Positions 45,026 through 57,340 of a DNA stretch of 64,000 nt are shown one piece after another. Position numbers and translations under genes: made by a program. This stretch comes from Arthrobacter sulfonylureivorans (GTDB taxonomy: Bacteria > Actinomycetota > Actinomycetes > Actinomycetales > Micrococcaceae). A model generated the notes under the pieces. The model was not told where the DNA came from and ran no database searches. It worked only from the letters and a program-made list of their open reading frames with translations. Positions within the stretch are counted from its first letter, which is position 1. Each line of letters opens with the position of its first letter. Where the stretch lies: the NCBI GenBank assembly GCA_004000035.1, contig RJAE01000016.1, forward strand, positions 19,977-83,976. Reading direction: 5' to 3'.

Positions 45026-45667
45026 TCAGCCTTCGGCCGGAACGGAACCCTCGGCCGGCTTTGGCTTGCGGGTGAAGACCGCGAGCGCCGCCACCACCAG
45101 GCTCAGCCCGAACAGGATGGACTTGGCCACCGTGAGGAAGCTCGCCAGCGAGGCGTCGCCCACCGGGTCCGTTGCCAGCATGGCATCGACCGCAAAGTTT
45201 TCGCCCAGATCGGCTGCCACATAGAGCACGACGACGGACCATGCCAGCCAGCGCCAGAGCCGTAAGCGGACTTGCTGGCCCAGCAGGATCAGCCAGGTAA
45301 AGCCGAACAGCAGCGGGAAGATGGTGTCCGCGGTCTTGTGCCAGTAGTTGTACTGTCCGGCCCCGTCTTCGCCGAACGCCGTCCGGAGTTGCTGCGCGTA
45401 TTCGGTGGAGTACCCGCCGATGAGGGTGTCCGGCAGGCCCAGTCCGCCGGTCAGCTGGGCGAACTGCGGCATCACCAGCAGGAACGAATAGCCGAACAAG
45501 AACGCCGAGGCCACCGCTCCGGCGATGACGATCAGGTTGGCGTTGCCGGCCGCGCGCTGGGGAGACCGGGTGCTGCCGGGGATGGCAGGCTTTGCCGCGC
45601 CGCCAGCGGGGGCCGGGGCTGCCGCGGCACCGTGTTTCTTAGCGCGCTGTGCTGGGGTTTTGGACAT
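45026..45667 (-). CDS. Four-helix membrane protein, hypothetical
   Basis: This 213-residue protein has a basic Ala/Pro-rich cytoplasmic N-terminus and four hydrophobic segments (about 43-65, 113-130, 140-160 and 175-195). I do not recognise a named family, although similar proteins are common in Arthrobacter relatives. ATG 45667 follows GGAGG almost directly. It is divergent from pcrA. Confidence 0.75.
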   Translation of the reverse strand: MSKTPAQRAKKHGAAAAPAPAGGAAKPAIPGSTRSPQRAAGNANLIVIAGAVASAFLFGYSFLLVMPQFAQLTGGLGLPDTLIGGYSTEYAQQLRTAFGEDGAGQYNYWHKTADTIFPLLFGFTWLILLGQQVRLRLWRWLAWSVVVLYVAADLGENFAVDAMLATDPVGDASLASFLTVAKSILFGLSLVVAALAVFTRKPKPAEGSVPAEG

Positions 45668-45763
45668 GCCTCCATTATGCCGGTGCAGCCATCTGCCGAC
45701 TGTTGGCGGAAGATTTGGCGGCCGTCCCCGAGTGTCGGTGGCGGCTAATAGACTTAAGGGACC

Positions 45764-48160
45764 ATGGATTTCCTCACCGACCCGGCCTTCGACCCGCATG
45801 TTGCCTCTCCGCCCGCCCCGCACCTGCCCGGCGCAGAAGAGCTGCTCTCGGGGCTGAACCCGCAGCAGGAAGAGGCTGTCAAGCATGCCGGCTCCCCGCT
45901 GTTGATCGTCGCCGGTGCCGGATCCGGCAAGACCCGCGTGCTCAGCCACCGCATCGCCTACCTGCTGGCCACCCGTCGGGCGCGTCCGGGCGAGATCCTG
46001 GCCATCACGTTCACGAACAAGGCCGCCGCGGAGATGCGCGAGCGGATTGAGTCGCTGGTGGGGGACCCGGCCAAGCGGATGTGGATCTCCACGTTCCACT
46101 CCTCTTGCGTGAAGATCCTGCGCCGCGAAGCCAAGCACGTCGGGCTGAACTCGAACTTCTCCATTTACGATTCGGCAGACACGCTGCGGATGGTCAACCA
46201 GGTGGCCAAGGGGCTGGACCTGGACCCGAAACGGTTCCCGCCCAAAACCATTCAGCACAAGATCTCGGCGCTGAAGAACGAACTGATCGACGACGAGGCC
46301 TTTGCCTCCAGCGCCAACTATTCGGATCCGTTCGAACAGGCGGTCGCCTCGGTCTACACCGGGTACACGCAGCGGATGCGCCAGGCCAATGCCATGGACT
46401 TCGACGACCTGATCGCCCAAGTGGTCTTCATCTTCCAGGCCTTCCCGGCGATTGCCGACTCTTACCGCCGCCGCTTCCGCCATGTGCTGGTGGACGAATA
46501 CCAGGACACCAACCACGCCCAGTACCGGCTGGTGCGAGAGCTGACCCGCGAGTCCGAGGACGGGGCACTCCCGGCCGGCGAACTGACCGTGGTGGGCGAC
46601 TCAGACCAGTCGATTTACGCCTTCCGCGGGGCGGACGTGCGCAACATCGTCGACTTCGAAAAGGATTACGCCAACGCGCGCACCATCCTGCTGGAGCAGA
46701 ACTACCGGTCCACGCAGACCATCCTCAGCGCGGCAAACTCGGTCATTTCGCGGAACCCGAACCGCCCGGCCAAGCGGCTGTGGACCGCCGAGGGCGACGG
46801 CGAAAAGATCATCGGCTACGTGGGCGAAAACGAGCACGACGAGGCCCGGTTCATTACCGATGAAATCGACCGGCTGCAGGACTCTGAAGGGGTACGGCCC
46901 GGCGACATTGCCGTGTTTTACCGGACCAACGCCCAGTCCCGTTCCATCGAGGACCTGCTGGTTCGGGTGGGGCTGCCCTACAAAGTGGTCGGCGGCACCC
47001 GCTTTTATGAGCGCAAGGAAATCAAGGACGCGCTGGCCTACCTGCGGGTCCTGGTGAACCCGGACGATGTGGTCAACTTGCGCCGGATCCTCAACGAACC
47101 CAAGCGCGGGATCGGTGAGCGGGCCGAGTATGCCGTGGCCGCGCTGGCGGAGCGGGACCGGGTCTCGTTCATGGCGGCACTGCGCCGCGCCGAGGAAGCG
47201 CCCGGCATGGCCACCCGGTCGGTGAACGCGGTGGCCGGCTTCGTGAAGCTCATCGACGACCTGGCCGAAGTCGCCGCCGGATCAGGCGCTGCGGCAGCAC
47301 TGGAAGCCGTGCTGGAACAGACCGGCTATCTGGCCATGCTGCGGCAAAGCACTGACCCGCAGGATGAGTCCCGCGTGGAGAACCTCGCGGAGCTGGTGGC
47401 AGTGGTGCGGGAATACGAGCGCGACAACCCTGACGGGTCGCTGTCCGAATTCCTTGAACAGGTGGCGCTGGTCGCCGATGCCGATCAGATTCCCGACGCC
47501 CCGGACGCCGAGGCTGCGCAGTTGGCCAAGGACCAGGGCGTGGTCACGCTGATGACCCTGCACACCGCCAAGGGGCTGGAATTTCCGGTGGTTTTCCTCA
47601 CCGGCATGGAACACGGGGTCTTCCCGCATCAGCGGTCGATGTCCGACCCGAAGGAACTGGCCGAAGAACGGCGGCTGGCCTATGTGGGACTGACCCGGGC
47701 CCGCAAGCGGCTGTACCTGACCCGGTCCGAGTCCCGGAGCATGTGGGGTCAGAGCCAGTTCAATCCGGCCAGCCAGTTCATCGAAGAGGTGCCGGCCGAG
47801 CTGATCGACTGGAAACGCGAGGGCAGCGCACGGCCCATGTTTGCCTCTGCGGGCAGCTTCGGGTCGAGCCGCTATGGTGGCTCGCACTGGGGTGCCGGTA
47901 CAGCCAGCAACCAGGACATCAGCAATCTGCGCGGATCCGCGCCGTCAATCACCAGCGCCAAGACCCGTGCCGGCCGCGTGCAGCCGCAAAAGGAAGTCAT
48001 CGCGCTGGCCATCGGGGACAAGGTCAACCACACCAGCTTCGGCAACGGAACGGTGCTCAGCCTCGAAGGAGCCGGTGATAAGACGGTGGCCAAGGTGAAG
48101 TTCGACGCGGGCGAGAAGCGGCTGCTGCTGCGCTATGCACCTCTGACTAAGATCGTTTAA
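45764..48160 (+). CDS. pcrA: ATP-dependent DNA helicase PcrA/UvrD
   Basis: This 798-residue superfamily 1A helicase unwinds DNA 3' to 5' in nucleotide excision repair and replication restart. Motifs in order are the Q motif LNPQQEEAV, Walker A GAGSGKT (51-57), VDEYQDTN (Walker B), GDSDQSIYAFRGA, TLHTAKGLEFPVVFLTG and YVGLTRARKRLYLT. The C-terminal Tudor-like module (GDKVNHTSFGNGTVLSLEG) that contacts RNA polymerase is present, which marks it as PcrA. Confidence 0.96.
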   Translation: MDFLTDPAFDPHVASPPAPHLPGAEELLSGLNPQQEEAVKHAGSPLLIVAGAGSGKTRVLSHRIAYLLATRRARPGEILAITFTNKAAAEMRERIESLVGDPAKRMWISTFHSSCVKILRREAKHVGLNSNFSIYDSADTLRMVNQVAKGLDLDPKRFPPKTIQHKISALKNELIDDEAFASSANYSDPFEQAVASVYTGYTQRMRQANAMDFDDLIAQVVFIFQAFPAIADSYRRRFRHVLVDEYQDTNHAQYRLVRELTRESEDGALPAGELTVVGDSDQSIYAFRGADVRNIVDFEKDYANARTILLEQNYRSTQTILSAANSVISRNPNRPAKRLWTAEGDGEKIIGYVGENEHDEARFITDEIDRLQDSEGVRPGDIAVFYRTNAQSRSIEDLLVRVGLPYKVVGGTRFYERKEIKDALAYLRVLVNPDDVVNLRRILNEPKRGIGERAEYAVAALAERDRVSFMAALRRAEEAPGMATRSVNAVAGFVKLIDDLAEVAAGSGAAAALEAVLEQTGYLAMLRQSTDPQDESRVENLAELVAVVREYERDNPDGSLSEFLEQVALVADADQIPDAPDAEAAQLAKDQGVVTLMTLHTAKGLEFPVVFLTGMEHGVFPHQRSMSDPKELAEERRLAYVGLTRARKRLYLTRSESRSMWGQSQFNPASQFIEEVPAELIDWKREGSARPMFASAGSFGSSRYGGSHWGAGTASNQDISNLRGSAPSITSAKTRAGRVQPQKEVIALAIGDKVNHTSFGNGTVLSLEGAGDKTVAKVKFDAGEKRLLLRYAPLTKIV

Positions 48161-48246
48161 CCACACCGTCATCCTGCTGGGAGATTCGCCACGTTTCGGT
48201 AGCTGCATTTGGCAACGGCCTGACCCGGCGCTTACCGTTCTTATCC

Positions 48247-49293
48247 ATGGATCGCGTGGACATTAGTACCCTGGAACGGCTGGCGACCCCCGCCTTTTGG
48301 CTCGACACTCCGCTGCGCGTGTCGCTGATCCTGCTGGGCGGCTTCCTGGCGAATATGGTGCTGCGGATGGTGATCAAACGCGTCACCGGAAAGATCGCCG
48401 ACGGCGAGACCGCCAAGCTGGACAAATTCGATCCGGCCGCGGCGCGCAAGAACAGCAAGGACCCGCGCTACTGGCTGATGCAGGATTCGCCGATCGCCGC
48501 GGTCCGCAGAGCCCAGCGGTCCAAGACGATCGGATCGGTGCTGCGTTCGATCACCACGATCGTGCTGGCCACCCTCACCATCCTGATGGTGCTCACCGAG
48601 CTGAATTTCAACCTCGGCCCCCTGCTGGCCAGCGCCGGTATTGCCGGTGTTGCCATTGGCTTCGGCGCACAGACCCTGGTCAAGGACTACCTGTCCGGAC
48701 TGTTCATGGTGGCCGAGGACCAGTACGGCATCGGCGACGTGGTCGATCTGGGCGAGGCCTCCGGCACCGTGGAATCGGTCGGTTTGCGGGTCACCCAGGT
48801 GCGTGCCGTGGACGGCACACTGTGGCATGTCCGCAACGGCGAGATCCTGCGCGTGGGCAACTCCTCGCAGGGCTGGGCGCGGGCAGTGCTGGACATCCCG
48901 GTCCCATACGACTCCGATGTGGAAAAGGTCTCCGAGCTGATCCTCAAGACCGCGATGGAACTGCGCATGGACGAGGACAACCGCAGGCTGATCCTGGACG
49001 ACCCGGAGGTCTGGGGCGTGGAGGCGCTGACCGGTGAATCCGTGGTGATCCGGCTGGCGATCCGCACCAAGCCGTTGGAGCAGTGGGCGATCGCGCGCAA
49101 AATGCGGGCCCGCCTGAAGGCGGCATTGGCCGAAGAAGGGCTGCGGATCCCGCTGCTGAACCAGACCGTCATCCGGGGCAGTGCGCCCTCGGCCGCTGCC
49201 GCGCAGGGTGGGGGCACCCCTCAGGGCGAGGACGCCGCCCAAGGCGGGGACACCGCCGTCGCCGGTCAGGCGGAAGTTGGCAGCAAGCATTAG
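48247..49293 (+). CDS. MscS-type mechanosensitive ion channel
   Basis: This 348-residue channel has two N-terminal helices, the pore-lining TM3 with FNLGPLLASAGIAGVAIGFGAQTLVKDYLSG, and the beta domain (EDQYGIGDVVDLGEASGTVESVGLRVT). It releases osmolytes under hypo-osmotic stress. The C-terminal 40 residues are low-complexity Ala/Gly/Gln. The ATG at 48247 has no clear ribosome binding site. Confidence 0.92.
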   Translation: MDRVDISTLERLATPAFWLDTPLRVSLILLGGFLANMVLRMVIKRVTGKIADGETAKLDKFDPAAARKNSKDPRYWLMQDSPIAAVRRAQRSKTIGSVLRSITTIVLATLTILMVLTELNFNLGPLLASAGIAGVAIGFGAQTLVKDYLSGLFMVAEDQYGIGDVVDLGEASGTVESVGLRVTQVRAVDGTLWHVRNGEILRVGNSSQGWARAVLDIPVPYDSDVEKVSELILKTAMELRMDEDNRRLILDDPEVWGVEALTGESVVIRLAIRTKPLEQWAIARKMRARLKAALAEEGLRIPLLNQTVIRGSAPSAAAAQGGGTPQGEDAAQGGDTAVAGQAEVGSKH

Positions 49294-49325
49294 CCTCACG
49301 GCGCCGTTACCTCAAGCCGTGACCA

Positions 49326-49342
49326 TTCTACAAGTTGTAGAA
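49326..49342. promoter_or_regulatory. Perfect palindrome upstream of sucCD
   Basis: TTCTACAA-G-TTGTAGAA has 8-bp perfect arms around one central base. It lies 173 bases before the sucC start and is followed by a -10-like TAGTCT. The CTACA/TGTAG core resembles operators of BlaI/CopY-type repressors, but the binding protein is unknown. Confidence 0.55.
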
Positions 49343-49514
49343 GTGTGCCCTTGGCCACTAAAGCGGTAGTCTGGGACCGGCCCCCGGCGCCAAAGGGACT
49401 AGAGTTCCCCATGGAGCATTGCAGGCATCCGTCCACCGTCCGTGGCCACCGTCACGGCCAACCGTGGATGCCGCTCCGAGTCAGAAACGACTTCGACGTA
49501 GAAGGACACAACCC

Positions 49515-50678
49515 GTGGACCTGTTTGAATACCAGGCGCGCGATCTCTTCGAGGCACACGGAGTACCCGTGCTGGCTGGAATCGTTGCGTACACCCCAGA
49601 AGAAGCCAAGGCAGCTGCTGAGAAAATTGGCGGCGTAGTTGTCGTCAAGGCTCAGGTGAAGGTCGGAGGCCGCGGTAAGGCCGGCGGCGTCAAGGTCGCC
49701 AAGACCCCGGACGAGGCGTTCGAACACGCCTCCAACATCCTCGGTATGGACATCAAGGGCCACACCGTCAACAAGGTCATGATCGCCCAGGGCGCCGACA
49801 TCGCCGAGGAGTACTACTTCTCCGTGCTGCTGGACCGGGCCAACCGCAACTACCTGGCCATGTGCTCGGTAGAGGGCGGCATGGAGATCGAGCAGCTGGC
49901 TGTTGAGCGGCCTGACGCCCTCGCCAAGGTTGCCGTTGACCCCGCCGTCGGTATCGACCAGGCCAAGGCCGACGAGATCGTCGCTGAAGCCGGCTTTGCC
50001 GAGGAACTGCGCCCGAAGGTCGCCGAGGTCATCATCAAGCTCTGGGACGTGTTCAAGAAGGAAGACACCACCCTGGTCGAGGTCAACCCGCTGGTCAAGA
50101 CCGGCGCCGGCGACATCGTTGCCCTGGACGGCAAGGTCTCGCTGGACGAGAACGCCTCCTTCCGCCAGCCCGGCCACGAGGAACTTGAGGACAAGGACGC
50201 CGCGGATCCGCTCGAGGCCAAGGCCAAGGAGCTGGACCTGAACTACGTCAAGCTCGACGGCCAGGTTGGCATCATCGGCAACGGCGCGGGCCTGGTCATG
50301 TCCACCCTGGACGTCGTCGCCTACGCCGGCGAGAACCACGGCAACGTCAAGCCCGCCAACTTCCTGGACATCGGCGGCGGCGCCTCGGCCGAGGTCATGG
50401 CTGCCGGCCTGGACGTCATCCTCAATGACAGCCAAGTCAAGAGCGTGTTCGTGAACGTCTTCGGCGGCATCACCGCGTGCGACGCCGTGGCAAACGGCAT
50501 TGTCAAGGCGCTGGAAATCCTGGGCGATAAGGCCAGCAAGCCGCTGGTCGTCCGCCTCGACGGCAACAACGTCGATGAAGGCCGGCAGATCCTGCTCAAT
50601 GCCAACCACCCGCTGGTCACCCTGGCCCTGACCATGGACCAGGGCGCCGACAAGGCCGCCGAACTGGCCAACGCCTAA
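49515..50678 (+). CDS. sucC: Succinyl-CoA ligase, beta subunit
   Basis: This 387-residue TCA-cycle subunit interconverts succinyl-CoA and succinate with formation of ATP or GTP. It starts [18 protein letters not shown] and has the ATP-grasp stretch [16 protein letters not shown] and the C-terminal [22 protein letters not shown] 49515 follows AAGGACA and is in the family-typical position. sucD begins 19 bases after it. Confidence 0.97.
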   Translation: MDLFEYQARDLFEAHGVPVLAGIVAYTPEEAKAAAEKIGGVVVVKAQVKVGGRGKAGGVKVAKTPDEAFEHASNILGMDIKGHTVNKVMIAQGADIAEEYYFSVLLDRANRNYLAMCSVEGGMEIEQLAVERPDALAKVAVDPAVGIDQAKADEIVAEAGFAEELRPKVAEVIIKLWDVFKKEDTTLVEVNPLVKTGAGDIVALDGKVSLDENASFRQPGHEELEDKDAADPLEAKAKELDLNYVKLDGQVGIIGNGAGLVMSTLDVVAYAGENHGNVKPANFLDIGGGASAEVMAAGLDVILNDSQVKSVFVNVFGGITACDAVANGIVKALEILGDKASKPLVVRLDGNNVDEGRQILLNANHPLVTLALTMDQGADKAAELANA

Positions 50679-50697
50679 GGACCGAGGAACTAAGAAT

Positions 50698-51618
50698 ATG
50701 TCTATCTTCATCAACAAGGACTCGAAGGTCATCGTCCAGGGCATCACCGGCGGCGAGGGCTCCAAGCACACCGCGCGCATGCTGCACGCCGGCACCAACA
50801 TTGTGGGCGGCGTGAACGCCCGCAAGGCCGGCACCACCGTCACCCACGGTGAGAAGACCCTGCCGGTGTTCGGCACGGTCAAGGAAGCCATGGCCGAGAC
50901 CGGCGCCGACGTCTCCATCGTCTTCGTGCCGCCGGCTTTCACCAAGGACGCCGTGGTCGAGGCGATCGAATCTGAAATCGGCCTGGTCGTAGTGATCACC
51001 GAGGGTGTGCCGGTGCAGGACTCCGCCGAGTTCTGGGCCCTCGCACAGTCGAAGAAGGATGCCAACGGCAACCAGATCACCCGCATCATCGGCCCGAACT
51101 GTCCCGGCATCATCACCCCGGGCGAGTCCCTGGTGGGCATCACCCCGGCGAACATCACCGGCAAGGGCGGCGTGGGCCTGGTCTCCAAGTCCGGCACGCT
51201 GACCTACCAGATGATGTACGAACTGCGCGACCTTGGCTTCTCCACCGCCATCGGCATCGGCGGCGACCCGGTCATCGGCACCACCCACATCGACGCCCTG
51301 GCTGCGTTCGAGGCTGATCCGGAGACCAAGGCAATCGTGATGATCGGCGAAATCGGCGGCGACGCCGAGGAACGTGCCGCCGAGTACATCAAGAACCACG
51401 TCACCAAGCCGGTTGTCGGCTACGTGGCCGGTTTCACCGCACCGGAGGGCAAGACCATGGGCCACGCCGGTGCCATCGTGTCCGGCTCCAGCGGCACCGC
51501 GCAGGCCAAGAAGGAAGCCCTTGAGGCCGCGGGCGTCAAGGTCGGCAAGACCCCGTCCGAGACCGCGCACCTGCTGCGCGAGGTGTACCCGGAGCACGAG
51601 GAAGCCTCCAACCTCTAG
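50698..51618 (+). CDS. sucD: Succinyl-CoA ligase, alpha subunit
   Basis: This 306-residue subunit binds CoA and carries the phosphohistidine: [14 protein letters not shown] near the N-terminus (CoA fold), [13 protein letters not shown], and the active-site His in GHAGAIVSG. It pairs with sucC directly upstream. A strong terminator follows 20 bases after the stop. Confidence 0.97.
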   Translation: MSIFINKDSKVIVQGITGGEGSKHTARMLHAGTNIVGGVNARKAGTTVTHGEKTLPVFGTVKEAMAETGADVSIVFVPPAFTKDAVVEAIESEIGLVVVITEGVPVQDSAEFWALAQSKKDANGNQITRIIGPNCPGIITPGESLVGITPANITGKGGVGLVSKSGTLTYQMMYELRDLGFSTAIGIGGDPVIGTTHIDALAAFEADPETKAIVMIGEIGGDAEERAAEYIKNHVTKPVVGYVAGFTAPEGKTMGHAGAIVSGSSGTAQAKKEALEAAGVKVGKTPSETAHLLREVYPEHEEASNL

Positions 51619-51638
51619 GCGCACCGCCATCAGCTACT

Positions 51639-51671
51639 GAAGCCCGCTACCTGCACACGGTGGCGGGCTTC
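51639..51671 (+). terminator. Terminator of sucCD
   Basis: A 13-bp stem (51639-51651 with 51659-51671, one G-T pair) closes a seven-base loop and is followed by ACCTGTTTT. Confidence 0.85.
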
Positions 51672-51737
51672 ACCTGTTTTCTGGCGGCCGCCGAAACCCG
51701 TTTAGGCTGGACGCAACACCACTGCACAGGAGGCCAC

Positions 51738-52793
51738 ATGCGCGCTGCCATCATCCACGGACCGGGCGACATCCGGGTCGAAGAGCGCCCCGATCCGGAA
51801 ATCCTCGCCCCGACCGACGCCGTGGTGCGGGTGACGGCCTCCTGCGTCTGCGGCTCTGATCTCTGGCCGTACCGCGGCGCGCGTGAGCCAGGGGATCCGC
51901 ATCCGATCGGGCATGAATTCATCGGCATCGTGGAGGCCATCGGCGATCAGGTCAGGACCTTGTCCGTCGGCGACCTGGTGATCGCGCCGTGGGCGATCAG
52001 TTGCGGCCAGTGCCCGGCCTGCCGGGACGGCGTGCAGACGTCCTGCGAGCACCGGGCCAGCTGGGGAGGCAGCGATGAGCACGGACTGCCGGTCGACGGC
52101 GGCCAAAGCGAGGCAGTCCGGGTGCCCCTCGCCGACGGCACGCTCGTGGCCGTTCCCGGAGTAAGCCAGCCGGATGACGCCCTGGCCAAGAGCCTGCTCA
52201 CGCTCTCCGACGTGATGGGCACCGGCCACCATGCCGCCCTCAGCGCCAAGGCCGGCCCAGGACGCACCGTCGTCGTGGTGGGCGACGGCGCCGTGGGGCT
52301 CTGCGGTGTACTGGCCGCCAAGCGGCTGGGCGCTGAGCGGATCATCGCGATGTCCCGGTATGCAGACCGTGCGGCAGTGGCACGTGAATTCGGCGCTACC
52401 GACATCGTCGCGGAACGCGGCAAGGCCGCGGCGGAAAAGGTCAAGGCACTGCTCGGCGGCGTCCTGGCCGATTTCGTGCTCGAATGCGTGGGCACGGCGG
52501 AGTCGATGGACCAGGCGCTCCGCTGCACCCGGCCGGGCGGTGCAGTCGGATTCGTGGGCGTACCGGTCGGCGGCGCCGAGTTGCCGGTCTGGACCCTGTT
52601 CCGGAAGAACATTGCGGTGGCCGGCGGCTCCGCCCCCACCCGCCAGTATCTGCCCGAACTGCTCGAGGACGTACTGGCCGGCGCGATCAATCCCGGCAAG
52701 GTCTTCGACGCCGTGATGCCACTGGAGGACGCCGCGAAAGCCTACAGCGCGATGGATGAACGCCGCGCCATCAAGGTGCTGCTGCGGCCCTGA
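51738..52793 (+). CDS. Zinc-dependent alcohol dehydrogenase family (MDR) oxidoreductase
   Basis: This 351-residue medium-chain dehydrogenase has the catalytic zinc site (CVCGSDLWPYRG and GHEFIGIVEAIG), the structural zinc cysteines (CGQCPACRDGVQTSC) and a Rossmann dinucleotide motif VVVVGDGAVGLCGVLAA. It would oxidise an alcohol or reduce an aldehyde with NAD(P). The substrate is unknown. GGAGG precedes the ATG. It converges on the dimethylglycine oxidase gene. Confidence 0.92.
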   Translation: MRAAIIHGPGDIRVEERPDPEILAPTDAVVRVTASCVCGSDLWPYRGAREPGDPHPIGHEFIGIVEAIGDQVRTLSVGDLVIAPWAISCGQCPACRDGVQTSCEHRASWGGSDEHGLPVDGGQSEAVRVPLADGTLVAVPGVSQPDDALAKSLLTLSDVMGTGHHAALSAKAGPGRTVVVVGDGAVGLCGVLAAKRLGAERIIAMSRYADRAAVAREFGATDIVAERGKAAAEKVKALLGGVLADFVLECVGTAESMDQALRCTRPGGAVGFVGVPVGGAELPVWTLFRKNIAVAGGSAPTRQYLPELLEDVLAGAINPGKVFDAVMPLEDAAKAYSAMDERRAIKVLLRP

Positions 52794-52837
52794 CCACGCA
52801 CGCGGCACTGACCACGCCTGCGGCCCTGACCACGCCG
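52784..52837. repeat. 18-bp tandem repeat spanning the dehydrogenase stop codon
   Basis: Three units (52784, 52802, 52820) of the form gcggccctgaccacgcnn repeat with an 18-bp period. The TGA inside the first unit is the stop codon of the upstream dehydrogenase. The array fills the 51 bases between two converging genes. Confidence 0.8.
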
Positions 52838-52844
52838 TCCACGG

Positions 52845-55463
<2,619 letters not shown>

Positions 55464-55479
55464 CTACACGTCCGTCGAC

Positions 55480-55830
55480 CTACACGTAACCGTCGACCTT
55501 CACACCGGGCGGGAGGTTCGGTTCCTCTTCCGATTCCCGGACCATGATGGTGCCGTCCTGGACGATCACCTCGTGGACCCGGACCGGGAGTTTGGCCGGT
55601 GGCGCGTCCACCCCGCCCGTGCGCAGATTGAACTTTGACGCGTGCAGCGGGCATTCGACTTCGCAGCCCTCGACCCAGCCGTCGGCCAGCGAGGCGTCCT
55701 GGTGGGTGCAGGTGTCGTCGATGGCAAAGAGCTCGCCTTCTTCGGTGTGGAAGACCGCGATGGGAGGCGAGGTGTCCAGCCTGATGGCATCGCCGGGTGC
55801 CAACTGGCTCAACGGGCAGGCTTCGTGCAT
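55480..55830 (-). CDS. Rieske 2Fe-2S ferredoxin
   Basis: This 116-residue ferredoxin has the Rieske cluster ligands CTHQDASLADG (Cys-x-His) and CPLHASKF (Cys-x-x-His). It resembles bedB/non-heme dioxygenase ferredoxins that shuttle electrons from a flavoprotein reductase to a terminal oxygenase. The ATG at 55830 has a GAAGG ribosome binding site. The reductase and oxygenase genes diverge from it across a 250-base control region, so the three parts form one electron-transfer system. Confidence 0.92.
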   Translation of the reverse strand: MHEACPLSQLAPGDAIRLDTSPPIAVFHTEEGELFAIDDTCTHQDASLADGWVEGCEVECPLHASKFNLRTGGVDAPPAKLPVRVHEVIVQDGTIMVRESEEEPNLPPGVKVDGYV

Positions 55831-56081
55831 GGAGCGCCTTCTTTCTGGCGGCCGCGTGCTGCGGTCAGTTCCGTGGTGAACAACGTTGTCCACAATAGGC
55901 AACAGTGTGCCCCGTCACCTTCCGTTGTCAAGGACCCGGCGGCAATTTTTCCCGCCCAAAAAGAGGAAGCGGAAATCTCTTGACAGCTGGGCCGCGAATC
56001 TCCATTGTGTTTCACATAGCGCTTCATGTTGCGTATGGCGCTTCTTGGATGATCTACCCGCCGCTTTGAAAGGTGTTCCCA
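55831..56081. promoter_or_regulatory. Divergent control region of the betaine oxygenase system
   Basis: The region holds the palindrome ACAACGTTGT (55880-55889 approx.), the motif GGCAACAGTGTGCC near 55898-55911 (sharing GCAACAGTGT with the permease operator at 62377), a minus-strand -35 TTGACA at 55926-55931 and a plus-strand -35 TTGACA at 55980-55985. TGTGTTTCACA (56007) and repeated GCGCTTC near 56020-56045 precede the reductase. One of the two IclR proteins nearby is the likely regulator. Confidence 0.55.
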
Positions 56082-57287
56082 ATGCAGACCCTCGTCGTCA
56101 TCGGGGCATCCCTGTCCGGTCTCTCTGCTGCCCGGGCGGCGCGTGCGCAAGGATTTGCAGGTCGTCTGGTCATTGTGGGCGCCGAGCTCCATCCGCCCTA
56201 CGACCGTCCGCCGCTGTCCAAGGACTTCCTGGCCGGCCGGATCTCTGAAGCGGATCTGGCGCTGTCGGAGGTCGACGACGATCTGGCGGCGGAGTGGCTC
56301 CTCGGTGTGAAGGCCGTACGCCTCGACACTGAGTCGATGACCGTAGCCCTCAGCGACGGACGGAGTCTCGCCGCGGACGGAGTGGTTCTGGCCACCGGTG
56401 CCTCCGCCCGTGTGCTGCCCGAAGTTGATGGCTGCAGCAACGTGTTTACCCTCCGTACGCTGGACGACGCCCGTGCGCTGCGTGGGCAATTGCAGCCCGG
56501 CCGGAAAATGGTGGTGGTCGGCGCCGGCTTCATTGGCGCCGAAACCGCGTCGACGGCCCGGGCCGCAGGCCTCGACGTCACGGTCATCGAGCGTTCCGCT
56601 GCCCCGCTCTCCGGGGCGCTGGGCGCCGAAATGGGCGCGGCCGTGGCCGGTCTGCACGCCGCCGGCGGAGTGGACATGCTGTGCGGCACCTCCATTAAGT
56701 CATTCCGGATACTGGGCGGCAGTGTCAGCCATGTAGTGCTGGACGACGGCCGGGAGCTGCCCGCGGACATTGTGCTGGTGGGCGTCGGCGGACAACCGAA
56801 CACCGACTGGCTGCTCGGTTCCGGCATCCAGTTGGGCAACGGCGTGCTCTGCGACGCAGCGGGCCGCACCAACATCCCGTCGATTGTGGCCGTCGGCGAT
56901 TGCGCAGCCTGGTGGAATCACCGGCTGCAGGCGCACCACCGGGTTGAGCATTGGACCGGCGCGCTGGAGCGGCCGGCCTTGGCCGTTGCCGCCTTGTTGC
57001 AGGGCGGAACGGTACCGCGGGCGGTTCACCCGCCGTATTTCTGGTCCGACCAGTACGGTTCGCGGATCCAGTTTGCCGGCCACGTGCACGGGCACGACCG
57101 TGTCCAGGTTGAGCACGGGTGCCTCGAAGACCAGAGCTTCCTGGCCGTCTACTACGCCGGTGATGAACCGGTCGCCGTACTGGGGGTCAACCAGGTCCGC
57201 CAGTTCACCAGGTGGCGCAAGTTCCTGAACCGGGAAGCCGAACGGTACGCGGACGCACCGGCGGGCGCGTTCGCCGCGGCCTCCTGA
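56082..57287 (+). CDS. FAD-dependent ferredoxin reductase
   Basis: This 401-residue NAD(P)H:ferredoxin reductase is of the oxygenase-coupled type. It has two Rossmann motifs (VVIGASLSGLSAARAAR for FAD, VVVGAGFIGAETASTARAAG for NADH), YDRPPLSKDFLAG and the FAD-contact stretch SIVAVGDCAAW. It would pass electrons to the Rieske ferredoxin encoded divergently. ATG 56082 has AAAGG nine bases upstream. The oxygenase gene follows 53 bases downstream. Confidence 0.93.
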   Translation: MQTLVVIGASLSGLSAARAARAQGFAGRLVIVGAELHPPYDRPPLSKDFLAGRISEADLALSEVDDDLAAEWLLGVKAVRLDTESMTVALSDGRSLAADGVVLATGASARVLPEVDGCSNVFTLRTLDDARALRGQLQPGRKMVVVGAGFIGAETASTARAAGLDVTVIERSAAPLSGALGAEMGAAVAGLHAAGGVDMLCGTSIKSFRILGGSVSHVVLDDGRELPADIVLVGVGGQPNTDWLLGSGIQLGNGVLCDAAGRTNIPSIVAVGDCAAWWNHRLQAHHRVEHWTGALERPALAVAALLQGGTVPRAVHPPYFWSDQYGSRIQFAGHVHGHDRVQVEHGCLEDQSFLAVYYAGDEPVAVLGVNQVRQFTRWRKFLNREAERYADAPAGAFAAAS

Positions 57288-57340
57288 CGCGCTCTACCTC
57301 AACCAGCAACGCTGACCGATCTGTACACAAGGAGTACCGC

